NCBI GenBank assembly: GCA_022822575.1
Contig: JAJEBJ010000288.1
Coordinates: 1 to 7,662, forward strand
Direction: 5' to 3'
Source of the DNA: Alphaproteobacteria bacterium
Lineage (GTDB): Bacteria > Pseudomonadota > Alphaproteobacteria > SP197
DNA length: 7,662 bases
The translations under genes were made by a program, and so were the position numbers. This document shows, piece by piece, positions 1-6,336 of the stretch. Position 1 is the stretch's first letter. The number at the start of each line of letters is the position of its first letter. Under the pieces are notes generated by a model. That model was given only the letters and a program-made list of their open reading frames with translations, did not search any database and was not told where the DNA came from.

Positions 1-150
1 GATGAGACCGAAGCGACACTCAAGCGACTGCGCCGATCTGGCAGGACAACCGCGCTCGAGGCATCCAATCCCGCATACCGCACCAACCATTACAAGACGG
101 ATCGAGTCAGGATCCAGGGCCGTCTGGTGGGCCTGTTACGCTGCTACTGA
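1..150 (+). CDS. lexA: LexA repressor, C-terminal fragment (start lies outside the window)
   Basis: Frame 1 is open from the first base to a TGA at 148-150 and encodes 49 residues that read as the end of LexA, the SOS repressor. LexA represses DNA-damage genes and inactivates itself by RecA-stimulated autoproteolysis. The fragment begins inside the S24 peptidase domain. The stretch EATLKRLRR matches the segment around the catalytic lysine of the Ser-Lys dyad (E. coli LexA has VTVKRL at Lys156), so Lys8 of the fragment should be that lysine. ALEASNPAYR follows, and the end GRLVGLLRCY matches the usual LexA C-terminus (GxLVGLIRxY). The DNA-binding domain, cleavage site and catalytic serine lie upstream and cannot be checked. 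The stop is 7 bases before the gltX start. The lexA-gltX-gltA order is familiar from Alphaproteobacteria. UmuD-like or phage repressors share the fold, but the tail and context favour LexA. Confidence 0.85.
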   Translation, partial: DETEATLKRLRRSGRTTALEASNPAYRTNHYKTDRVRIQGRLVGLLRCY

Positions 151-157
151 AGCCTTC

Positions 158-1570
158 ATGAACGTTGTGACACGATTTGCTCCGTCTCCGACGGGGACCC
201 TGCACATAGGCGGCGCCCGCACGGCATTGTTCAACTGGCTTTACGCCCGCCATTGGCACGGCACATTCCGGCTGCGCATCGAGGACACGGATCGCAAACG
301 GTCGACGCAAGAGTCGATTGAAGCCATCTTCGATGCCCTCGACTGGCTTGGAATTGACTGGGATGGAGAAGCCGTCTTCCAGTTCGCGCGTTCACCCCGT
401 CACCGTGAGGTGGCCCGCATCCTGGTTGATGCCGGCCACGCCTATCGCTGCTACATGACCAGCGAGGAACTGCAACGTTCCAGGACAAGGGCGAAGAACG
501 AGGGCCGCGTCTGGCGTTACGATGGGACCTGGCGTGACAGGGATCCTTCCGATGCCCCCCCTGGTGTTACCCCCGCGATCCGTCTGAAAGCACCCCGCGA
601 GGGACACACGATCATCAATGATCACGTGCAGGGCGAGGTGGCGATAGCCAACGCCGAACTCGACGACATGGTTCTCCTGCGCGCCGATGACACCCCGACA
701 TACATGCTGTCGGTTGTCGTCGATGACCATGACATGGGGGTCACGCATGTCATTCGTGGTGACGAGCACCTCGTCAATGCGGCCCGCCAGAGCCAGATCT
801 ACCAGGCCCTCGGTTGGACGGCACCGGGATTTGCCCATATCCCCCTGATTCATGGAACCGATGGAAGGCGACTGGCGAAACGCCATGGGGCGACCGGCGT
901 TGAACATTACCGCGAGGAAGGATATCTCGCTGACGCTCTCGTCAACCACCTGCTGCGCCTGGGCTGGAGCCATGGTGATGAGGAAGTGATCTCAAGGGAC
1001 AGCGCGGTTCACTGGTTCGATCTTCCGGCGATCGGCAGGTCCCCGGCCCGTTTCGATCCCGAGAGGCTTTCCACTCTCAACCGGCACTACATCAGGAACA
1101 CCGACGATGTGACACTCGCCCGCCTTGCCACCGGACATGTCGCCAGCCGCCTGGCGCGAAACGTTGATGACGAGGAGGCAGATTTGCTGGTCAAGGCCAT
1201 GCCGGTACTCAAGGAGAGATCGAGAACCCTGGTTGAACTGGCGCAAAACTCCCTCTTTCTTTTCCACCGAAGGCCTCTGGTGATCGAACCGAAGGCGGCG
1301 AAGGTGCTCGATCGCGATGCCGTCATGCGCCTCGCAGCACTGGTAGAGCGCGTCAATTGCCTCGAAACCTGGGACGTGACGTCGCTTGAAGCGTGCGTGC
1401 GTGCGTTCAGCGAGGAATGCTCGATTTCGTTGGGCAAGGTGGCCCAACCGCTCAGGGCCGTCCTGACGGGCAGCACCGTTTCGCCACCCATTTTCGATGT
1501 CCTCGCACTCCTCGGCCGCGACGAGTGCCTGGCCAGGATCAAGGACATCACGCAAGCCGCCCATCCCTGA
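158..1570 (+). CDS. gltX: Glutamate--tRNA ligase (class I aminoacyl-tRNA synthetase)
   Basis: The gene encodes 470 residues, a normal length for bacterial GluRS, a cytoplasmic enzyme that charges tRNA with glutamate. In Alphaproteobacteria it often also mischarges tRNA-Gln for GatCAB amidation. The first signature is RFAPSPTGTLHIGGARTAL, with the HIGH-class motif HIGG at 16-19. IEDTDR (41-46) and VTHVIRGDEHL (195-205) are GluRS-specific. The KMSKS-class loop at 238-242 is RLAKR, followed by HGATGVE, where related enzymes have KLSKRHGALGVE. The usual zinc-knuckle cysteines are mostly absent: C98 stands alone in RCYMTSEEL, as in other alphaproteobacterial members. The anticodon-binding region follows, with FDLPAIGRSPARFDPERL near 287-304. 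The ATG at 158 is chosen because MNVVTRFAPSPTG is a standard N-terminus. The reading frame stays open upstream, but that part overlaps lexA. No strong ribosome binding site precedes the ATG, so coupling to lexA translation, whose stop is 7 bases away, is plausible. Confidence 0.96.
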   Translation: MNVVTRFAPSPTGTLHIGGARTALFNWLYARHWHGTFRLRIEDTDRKRSTQESIEAIFDALDWLGIDWDGEAVFQFARSPRHREVARILVDAGHAYRCYMTSEELQRSRTRAKNEGRVWRYDGTWRDRDPSDAPPGVTPAIRLKAPREGHTIINDHVQGEVAIANAELDDMVLLRADDTPTYMLSVVVDDHDMGVTHVIRGDEHLVNAARQSQIYQALGWTAPGFAHIPLIHGTDGRRLAKRHGATGVEHYREEGYLADALVNHLLRLGWSHGDEEVISRDSAVHWFDLPAIGRSPARFDPERLSTLNRHYIRNTDDVTLARLATGHVASRLARNVDDEEADLLVKAMPVLKERSRTLVELAQNSLFLFHRRPLVIEPKAAKVLDRDAVMRLAALVERVNCLETWDVTSLEACVRAFSEECSISLGKVAQPLRAVLTGSTVSPPIFDVLALLGRDECLARIKDITQAAHP

Positions 1571-1780
1571 GCCGTCGGAGATGCCAACGCACTCGCGTGT
1601 TCTGTTAGTATGATATCGTAACCATTTGAATAACAGTCGCAAATATCTGGCACTCTCTCGCGGAGCAGACATGTTTGCTTGACGGACAGGCTCGGCGATT
1701 GCTATAGGGACTGCCCTTGAGGGCAATTTCGACGGGTTGCGTGACCGGGGCAGGCGCTCGTGCACAAGGGGAACAACGAC
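1571..1780 (+). other. gltX-gltA intergenic region with AT-rich patch
   Basis: This 210-base gap has no convincing gene. Bases about 1601-1636 are clearly richer in A and T than the surroundings. They contain a GTTA (1604-1607) / TAAC (1619-1622) dyad, a second, wider pair CTGTTA (1602-1607) / TAACAG (1631-1636), and a -10-like TATGAT (1609-1614) that lacks a recognisable -35 at normal spacing. The patch could be a regulator site or an upstream promoter of gltA. Further down lie a better promoter (1679-1708) and a small inverted repeat at 1712-1725. No clear intrinsic terminator for gltX is visible. Confidence 0.5.
1679..1708 (+). promoter_or_regulatory. Probable sigma-70-type promoter for gltA
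   Basis: The -35 box TTGACG (1679-1684, five of six consensus bases) and the -10 box TATAGG (1703-1708, four of six) are separated by 18 bases. Transcription would begin near 1715, about 65 bases before the gltA start codon. The inverted repeat TGCCC-TTGA-GGGCA at 1712-1725 covers the predicted start point and could be an operator or a 5' leader hairpin. The boxes are seen directly; promoter activity is inferred. Confidence 0.55.
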
Positions 1781-3115
1781 ATGTCGGGATTTGCAACACC
1801 TGTCCTGCCCGGGCCAACCCCGGACGGTTTCGTGTACCTCGTGGACCCGGAAACCGGAGAGCGCCTCGCAAGGCTGCCGGTTCTGCGCGGCACCATCGGC
1901 CCCGACGTGATCGACGTGCGCACGCTCCACGCCCAGAGCGGCATGTTTTCCTACGATCCCGGTTACATGGCCACGGCGAGCTGTGAATCCACCATCACCT
2001 ATGTCGACGGTGACGAGGGCGAACTGCTCTATCGTGGCTACCCCATTGAACAGCTGGCGGAGCAATCCAACTTCCTCGAGGTCTGCTACCTCATCCTGAC
2101 CGGCGAGCTGCCGGAACGGGAGGCTTTCGAGAAGTTCAGCCATGATGTGACCCACCATACGATGCTGCACGAGCAGGTGAGTTTCCTGCTCCGCGGTTTC
2201 CGCAGGGATGCGCACCCCATGGCCCTGATGGTGGGTGTCGTCGGTGCGCTTTCGGCCTTCTACGCGGAAAGTTCCGATGTCGCGAGCGAGGGCCAGCGCA
2301 TGATCTCGGCCTACAGGCTTCTCGCCAAGATGCCGACCATTGCCGCCATGGCCTACAAGTGGTCGATTGGCCAACCCTTCATGTACCCCAAGAACAAACT
2401 GGGTTACGCAGAGAACCTTCTTCACATGATGTTTGCGGTGCCCTGCGAGGACTACACGGTCAATCCTGTCCTGGCGCGTGCAATGGACCTCATCCTCATC
2501 CTCCACGCCGATCATGAACAGAATGCCTCCACGTCAACGGTCCGCCTGACCGGGTCATCGGGTGCCAATCCCTTTGCCAGTGTCGCTTCGGGCATCGCGA
2601 GTCTCTGGGGACCTGCACACGGGGGGGCCAACGAAGCCGTTCTACGGATGCTGGAGGAAATCGGCACCTTCGACAGGATCCCGGAGTTTCTCGACCGGGC
2701 AAAGGATCGGGGTGATACGATCCGTCTCATGGGTTTCGGACACCGCGTCTACAAGAATTATGATCCGCGCGCCAAGATCATGCGGGACGCGTGTCACCAG
2801 GTCCTCGATGAACTTGACGTGCGTGACGACCCCCATCTCAGGATTGCCTTGGAACTCGAAAAGATCGCGCTTGACGATCCGTACTTCGTCTCCCGCAATC
2901 TCTATCCCAACGTCGATTTCTATTCCGGGATCATTCTCAAGGCCATGGGTATTCCAAGACACCTCTTCACGGCCGTCTTTGCAGTCGCCCGGACCGTTGG
3001 CTGGGTCGCGCAGTGGAACGAGATGCACGTCGACGTGTCACAACGGATTGGTCGTCCCCGCCAGATCTATACAGGCAGCCAGAAGCGCAGTTACGTCGCC
3101 ATGGATGCCCGCTGA
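1781..3115 (+). CDS. gltA: Citrate synthase, type II (bacterial hexameric class)
   Basis: The gene encodes 444 residues. The enzyme condenses oxaloacetate with acetyl-CoA to citrate, the entry step of the TCA cycle, in the cytoplasm. The catalytic triad is intact: H280 in GPAHGGANE, H321 in MGFGHRVYKNYDPRAK and D379 in NLYPNVDFYSG, corresponding to E. coli H264, H305 and D362. The block ILHADHEQNASTSTVRL (240-256) and the tail IGRPRQIYTGSQKRSYV are family signatures, and LLYRGYPIEQLAE sits at 82-94. The ATG at 1781 is preferred because AGGGGA (1767-1772) lies 8 bases upstream and the protein then begins MSGFATPVLPG. An in-frame GTG at 1760 would add seven residues but would place that ribosome binding site inside the gene. 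The gene has its own promoter candidate after the gltX gap and is followed by gloA after 24 bases, so the two are probably cotranscribed. A 2-methylcitrate synthase is less likely given the length and context. Confidence 0.96.
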   Translation: MSGFATPVLPGPTPDGFVYLVDPETGERLARLPVLRGTIGPDVIDVRTLHAQSGMFSYDPGYMATASCESTITYVDGDEGELLYRGYPIEQLAEQSNFLEVCYLILTGELPEREAFEKFSHDVTHHTMLHEQVSFLLRGFRRDAHPMALMVGVVGALSAFYAESSDVASEGQRMISAYRLLAKMPTIAAMAYKWSIGQPFMYPKNKLGYAENLLHMMFAVPCEDYTVNPVLARAMDLILILHADHEQNASTSTVRLTGSSGANPFASVASGIASLWGPAHGGANEAVLRMLEEIGTFDRIPEFLDRAKDRGDTIRLMGFGHRVYKNYDPRAKIMRDACHQVLDELDVRDDPHLRIALELEKIALDDPYFVSRNLYPNVDFYSGIILKAMGIPRHLFTAVFAVARTVGWVAQWNEMHVDVSQRIGRPRQIYTGSQKRSYVAMDAR

Positions 3116-3139
3116 AATTCACGCAAGCGAGAAACAGAC

Positions 3140-3559
3140 ATGAAGTACCTTCACACCATGGTGCGCGTCAGGAACCTCGAGGAGTCGCTCAATTTCTACT
3201 GCCGCAAGCTCGGACTCGTTGAAATCGACCGCCATGAGAACAGTGCCGGACGCTTCACGCTGGTCTTTCTGGGCGCTGAGGACAACCCCGAATCACAGGT
3301 CGAGCTGACGTGGAACTGGGACGACGAGGAGTACACCGGAGGTCGCAATTTCGGCCACCTCGCCTACGAGGTGGATGACATCCATGCACTGTGCAGTCGG
3401 CTCGCCGAAAATGGCGTCACCATCAACCGGCCCCCACGTGACGGCAGGATGGCATTCGTGCGTTCGCCCGACGGTATCTCCATCGAACTGTTGCAGAAAG
3501 ATGGAGCGCTCGAGCCCTGTGAACCCTGGGTTTCCATGCCGAACACGGGCACGTGGTGA
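3140..3559 (+). CDS. gloA: Lactoylglutathione lyase (glyoxalase I), VOC superfamily
   Basis: The gene encodes 139 residues, close to the usual 135 for bacterial GloA. The enzyme isomerises the hemithioacetal of methylglyoxal and glutathione to S-lactoylglutathione, which glyoxalase II then hydrolyses. Two beta-alpha-beta-beta-beta modules are visible: 1-60 (MKYLHTMVRVRNLEESLNFY) and about 70-120 (NFGHLAYEVDDIHALC, then MAFVRSPDGISIELLQ). All four metal ligands of the E. coli-type enzyme can be placed: H5, E55 (QVELTWNW), H73 (GHLAYEV) and E116 (SIELLQ). The short form without the extra loops is the Ni/Co-type class. The start fits the conserved H5 position, although the upstream ribosome binding site is weak (only GCGAGA nearby). 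It lies 24 bases behind gltA, suggesting readthrough from the gltA promoter. Other VOC enzymes are possible, but the ligand pattern and N-terminus strongly favour GloA. Confidence 0.93.
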   Translation: MKYLHTMVRVRNLEESLNFYCRKLGLVEIDRHENSAGRFTLVFLGAEDNPESQVELTWNWDDEEYTGGRNFGHLAYEVDDIHALCSRLAENGVTINRPPRDGRMAFVRSPDGISIELLQKDGALEPCEPWVSMPNTGTW

Positions 3560-3589
3560 ACCGCTGACCTCAATCATGGCGGACCTTGA

Positions 3590-4726
3590 TCAGGCCGTTA
3601 CCATCCTCAGGACGTAGCGCAAAAAGTCGAGATTCTCCTTTTCCAGCCAGCTCAGTGGCCCGGGTTCGGCGAGCGGTGCCTGTACGCCCTCCCAGAGGGC
3701 CTCGACCACCACACGGTCTTCCTCGTTGGTGGCATCGAGGAAGGCCTTCGCCTCTTCAAGCCGGGAGTCAAGATCCTTCTGGTCAGCCATGACTTCGGGG
3801 GCAAATGCCAGACCATAGCGCACGTCAATCTCGCCCGGACTCCTGGGCTGCAGGCTCAGATACCACAGGTGATCGGGGGCAAGGACGAACATGTGGCAGG
3901 GAAAGACCGTCCCCAGAATTGATGTCGAACGTGCCCTGCCTCGCAGACTGCGGTTCCGCGAATGGGCGGTTCCCACCGGGGCATCGGTCGTCTTCGTGAA
4001 CCACTGGAAGGTGAAGGCCGCACCGTCATCGCCAAAGCGTGTCTCCTCGACCGGGAAGTACGCACCCACCGTCCGGCGATGCGTGACTGGGAGGTGATAG
4101 CCTTCCATGAAGTTCTCCGTGAGAAGCTTCCAGTTCGTCTTCCAGACGTGGTCCTGCCTGTCGACCTCGACATAGTCGGCCGCATGGTAGTCGGCCATCA
4201 CGTGTTCGAGTCCAGCAAGCCTCTCCCCCGGCACCGGAATGCCGGCATCCAGCGTGATGTAGATCCATCCCTGCCAGACTTCGCAGCGCACCCGAGGCAA
4301 TGAAACCGTTGAAACATCGAAACCCCGGGTCTTCTCCATATGGCGTGCCTGGAGCAGGCGACCGTCGAGGTCATAGGTCCACGCGTGGTAGGGACAGACG
4401 ATACGCCGGCACCGCCCCGACCCGGAGAGAAGCTTCATCATGCGGTGGCGACAGACGTTGGAGAACGCCTTCAGCGAACCGTCCTTCTGGCGCACCACGG
4501 CGACGGGTTGCGCACCGATCCTCCAGGTAAGGTAGTCCCCCGGTTGCGGAATGCTCTCGACGCGTCCGGCGCAGTGCCATTCCCTGGCGAAGATCCTCTC
4601 CTGTTCGAGTTCGAAGAATTCCCGGGAAGCGTAGACCTCGCCTGGCATGGTCGATGCATCGGCAAGATCGCGTTCGGCCAGGTGGGACAGTCTCTTGACA
4701 AGGGCTCCGGTCTCACGGTTGACCAT
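3590..4726 (-). CDS. Rieske non-heme iron oxygenase, alpha (catalytic) subunit
   Basis: The gene encodes 378 residues. Such enzymes use electrons from a separate reductase to activate O2 for hydroxylation or oxidative N- or O-demethylation. The Rieske [2Fe-2S] site is complete: C92-R-H94 in SNVCRHRMM and C111-P-Y-H114 in VCPYHAWTYDLDG. The mononuclear iron site is in TENFMEGYHLPVTH: H211, H216 and probably D337 in the C-terminal helix (NEEDRVVVEALWEGVQ). Three residues before H211 the bridging residue is Glu (E208) instead of the Asp of naphthalene dioxygenase. Glu is known at this place in carnitine oxygenase CntA and occurs in related quaternary-amine oxygenases. The end, GPLSWLEKENLDFLRYVL, is typical of the family. 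GGAGAG lies 8 bases ahead of the ATG. The gene is downstream of metZ on the same strand but 258 bases away, so it may have its own promoter. No reductase, ferredoxin or beta subunit is in view. The substrate is not assignable. Confidence 0.92.
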   Translation of the reverse strand: MVNRETGALVKRLSHLAERDLADASTMPGEVYASREFFELEQERIFAREWHCAGRVESIPQPGDYLTWRIGAQPVAVVRQKDGSLKAFSNVCRHRMMKLLSGSGRCRRIVCPYHAWTYDLDGRLLQARHMEKTRGFDVSTVSLPRVRCEVWQGWIYITLDAGIPVPGERLAGLEHVMADYHAADYVEVDRQDHVWKTNWKLLTENFMEGYHLPVTHRRTVGAYFPVEETRFGDDGAAFTFQWFTKTTDAPVGTAHSRNRSLRGRARSTSILGTVFPCHMFVLAPDHLWYLSLQPRSPGEIDVRYGLAFAPEVMADQKDLDSRLEEAKAFLDATNEEDRVVVEALWEGVQAPLAEPGPLSWLEKENLDFLRYVLRMVTA

Positions 4727-4984
4727 GATGCCGCCTCTCCAATCGTCTGCGCGCCCATATCAGACTAGGGCCACCTCCCGCAATCGATTGTTGTCCCATC
4801 ATCCTCGTGCGGTTCTGCGGCACCTGCCGAAATCACCCTGTCAATGAGGGATGCCGTCCCGGAAACCTGGTTGGTGGGAAATCGAATGGTGGCCGTCCGG
4901 CTTGGGGCCGGCTGAGCCGTCAGCGACCGTCTTCGCCATCAGATGGCCGCCAGTTATCGGGGGGATACGGAACGGGTCGGCGCG

Positions 4985-6178
4985 CTATGCGGTGAGCGCC
5001 CGGGCAAGATCGTCCTTCACGTCCCGCACATCCTCCAGGCCGACATGCAGGCGGACGAGGCCTTCCGTGATGCCGAGCCGGTTCCGGTCGGCTTCAGGGA
5101 GCTTGGAATGTGTCGTGGTTGCCGGATGGGTGATCAGGCTCTTCGAATCGCCCAGGTTGTTCGAGATATCGATCAGGCCGAGGGCATTGAGGAAACGGAA
5201 GGCCTGCGGGCGCCCGCCGTCGAGTTCGAAGCTCACGATGCTGCCACCATCGACCATCTGCTTGCGCGCAAGCGCGGCCTGGGGGTGGCTGTCAAGATGC
5301 GGATAGAGCGTGCGGCGGACGCCATGGCGGTTCTCGAGCCACAGCGCCACGTCCCTGGCGTTCGCACAGTGACGACCGACACGCAGATCGAGGGTCTCCA
5401 GTCCCTTCAGCAGCAGCCAGGCGTTGAACGGCGAGAGCGCCGGGCCGGTGTGCTTGAGAAAGGCGAAGAGTGGACCGTCGACAAACTTGGACGGGCCGAG
5501 CACAGCGCCGCCCAGGCAGCGGCCCTGCCCGTCGATGTGTTTGGTAGCAGAATAGACGACGATGTCTGCGCCGAACTCCAGAGGCTTCTGGAGAAGCGGC
5601 GAAGCAAAGACGTTGTCGACGATGACCAGTGCGCCCGCCTCGTGTGCGATGGCGCATACCTCGGACAGGTCGATGATCTCGAGTGTCGGATTCGATGGCG
5701 ACTCCAGGAACACGGCCCGGGCGCCGTCCCTGAGCGCGTCACGCCACTGATCGAGATCGGTGCCGTCGACGAGATGGGTCTCGACTCCGAATCTCGGCAG
5801 GATATTCGCCACGATGTGGTGGCAGGAGCCGAACAGCGCACGGGAGGCCACTGCCCGATCGCCGGCTTCGAGCAAGGCCGCCAGTGCAGCATAGACGGCC
5901 GCCATGCCCGACGCCGTCGCCCGGCAGGCTTCTGCGCCCTCCAGAAGGCGCAGGCGTTCCTCGAACATGGAGACGGTCGGGTTGCCGTAGCGCGAATAGA
6001 TGTAGTGCGGGTTTTCCTCCGCGAACGCCGCGGCAACCTCCTCGGCGGTGCCATAGACGTAGCCCGAAGTCATGTAGAGTGCTTCGGACGTTTCGTCGTG
6101 TCCTGAGCGGGTGAGACCGCCGCGGACCAGCGCTGTCTGCGGGCGTCGGGTTGGGGAAGCGGCGTGAGCGTCAGTCAT
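4985..6178 (-). CDS. metZ: O-succinylhomoserine sulfhydrylase (PLP-dependent, Cys/Met metabolism family)
   Basis: The gene encodes 397 residues, normal for the gamma-family PLP enzymes. MetZ joins O-succinylhomoserine and sulfide to give homocysteine, bypassing cystathionine. The PLP lysine is K213 in YSATKHIDGQGRCLGG. Cofactor contacts include YSRYGNPT (61-68, from the partner subunit), SGMAA (90-94) and D188 in VIVDNVFASP. The substrate-side signatures SKSLITHPATTTH (345-357) and R376 in EGLVRLHVGLED are present. The stretch KHTGPALSPFNAWLLLKGLETL resembles MetZ more than cystathionine gamma-synthase. The start at 6178 is fixed by GGAGGA (6185-6190). A longer open frame to 6298 runs back through the terminator and riboswitch and is not the protein. 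The leader carries a SAM-II riboswitch, which itself supports a methionine-pathway role. O-acetylhomoserine sulfhydrylase or a lyase of the same family is the main alternative. Confidence 0.93.
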   Translation of the reverse strand: MTDAHAASPTRRPQTALVRGGLTRSGHDETSEALYMTSGYVYGTAEEVAAAFAEENPHYIYSRYGNPTVSMFEERLRLLEGAEACRATASGMAAVYAALAALLEAGDRAVASRALFGSCHHIVANILPRFGVETHLVDGTDLDQWRDALRDGARAVFLESPSNPTLEIIDLSEVCAIAHEAGALVIVDNVFASPLLQKPLEFGADIVVYSATKHIDGQGRCLGGAVLGPSKFVDGPLFAFLKHTGPALSPFNAWLLLKGLETLDLRVGRHCANARDVALWLENRHGVRRTLYPHLDSHPQAALARKQMVDGGSIVSFELDGGRPQAFRFLNALGLIDISNNLGDSKSLITHPATTTHSKLPEADRNRLGITEGLVRLHVGLEDVRDVKDDLARALTA

Positions 6179-6184
6179 CTCTGA

Positions 6185-6190
6185 TCCTCC
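6185..6190 (-). promoter_or_regulatory. metZ ribosome binding site
   Basis: Read on the minus strand this is GGAGGA, six bases before the metZ ATG (6178). It directly follows the T-rich tract of the leader terminator, so only transcripts that escape termination contain it. It settles the start codon choice. Confidence 0.85.
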
Positions 6191-6222
6191 AAAAGGAAAA
6201 CCCCGACCCACCAGGGTCAGGG
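6191..6222 (-). terminator. Intrinsic terminator in the metZ leader (riboswitch expression platform)
   Basis: On the minus strand the arm CCCTGACCC (6222-6214), loop TGGT (6213-6210) and arm GGGTCGGGG (6209-6201) form a 9-bp stem containing one G-T pair. It is followed by TTTTCCTTTT (6200-6191). It sits between the SAM-II aptamer and the metZ ribosome binding site, the position expected for transcription attenuation. The 5' arm can alternatively pair with the aptamer tail at 6246-6239 (GGTCGAGG; seven of eight positions pair, counting one G-T). This gives a possible antiterminator when SAM is absent. Confidence 0.85.
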
Positions 6223-6241
6223 CGCTCTTGGAGATCGGCCT

Positions 6242-6300
6242 CGACCATTTTAGCGGGTTGTTTAACGTGGTCGCAAGCCGGTCGGCACAAATCACCACGT
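6242..6300 (-). promoter_or_regulatory. SAM-II riboswitch aptamer (metA motif) controlling metZ
   Basis: Read on the minus strand, this segment fits the SAM-II pseudoknot that binds S-adenosylmethionine. Helix P1 is ACGTGGT (6300-6294) paired with ACCACGT (6271-6265), a perfect 7-bp match. The loop begins GATTTG and continues with GCCGACCGGCTTGCG; the joining strand begins TTAAACAA; and the conserved GCTAAA lies at 6254-6249. All of these are SAM-II hallmarks. A pseudoknot pairing is visible: loop CGACC (6284-6280) with tail GGTCG (6246-6242), five Watson-Crick pairs. The aptamer lies 63 bases ahead of the metZ start with an intrinsic terminator in between. SAM-II elements are known upstream of metA, metX and metZ in Alphaproteobacteria. 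The expected effect is shut-off of homocysteine synthesis when SAM is plentiful. The consensus comparison is from memory, not from a covariance search. Confidence 0.93.
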
Positions 6301-6307
6301 ACCGCCT

Positions 6308-6336
6308 GACCTATGGCTTGTGGAGCCCGATGTCAA
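6308..6336 (-). promoter_or_regulatory. Probable metZ promoter
   Basis: On the minus strand a perfect -35 box TTGACA (6336-6331) is followed after 17 bases by TAGGTC (6313-6308), a poor -10 box with two consensus matches. Transcription would begin near 6301, at or next to the first base of the riboswitch P1 helix. This fits the very short leaders usual for SAM-II. The -35 match and its position make the call; the weak -10 keeps it tentative. Confidence 0.55.

Noticed and set aside
148..158. Palindrome TGAAG-C-CTTCA between the lexA stop and the gltX start
   Set aside because: One-base centre makes it unfoldable as an RNA hairpin, and a single short dyad here can easily be chance.
1006..1017. 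GTTC-N4-GTTC resembling an SOS box
   Set aside because: The alphaproteobacterial LexA site needs seven bases between the half-sites, and this one is inside the gltX coding region.
992..2515. Long minus-strand open frame (507 codons) across gltX and gltA
   Set aside because: It overlaps two well-identified genes in antisense and has no recognisable domains; long antisense frames are common in GC-rich DNA.
3564..3595. Possible bidirectional terminator between gloA and the Rieske gene (CTGA-CC-TCAA paired with TTGATCAG)
   Set aside because: The stem has a two-base bulge and a 12-base loop, and neither strand has a T tract after it.
4727..4984. Promoter or terminator in the metZ-Rieske gap, including the palindrome CAATCGATTG (4781-4790) and a minus-strand TTGACA (4844-4839)
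   Set aside because: The TTGACA has no acceptable -10 partner, no stem with a T tract was found, and a lone 10-base palindrome is weak evidence. No gene was seen in these 258 bases.
4943..6106. Long plus-strand open frame (387 codons) opposite metZ
   Set aside because: Shadow of the metZ codon pattern; no ribosome binding site and no family motifs, whereas metZ has complete PLP-enzyme signatures.
6179..6298. N-terminal extension of metZ to an ATG at 6298
   Set aside because: The extra 40 codons run through the terminator and riboswitch, have no family similarity, and the strong GGAGGA at 6185-6190 points to the ATG at 6178.
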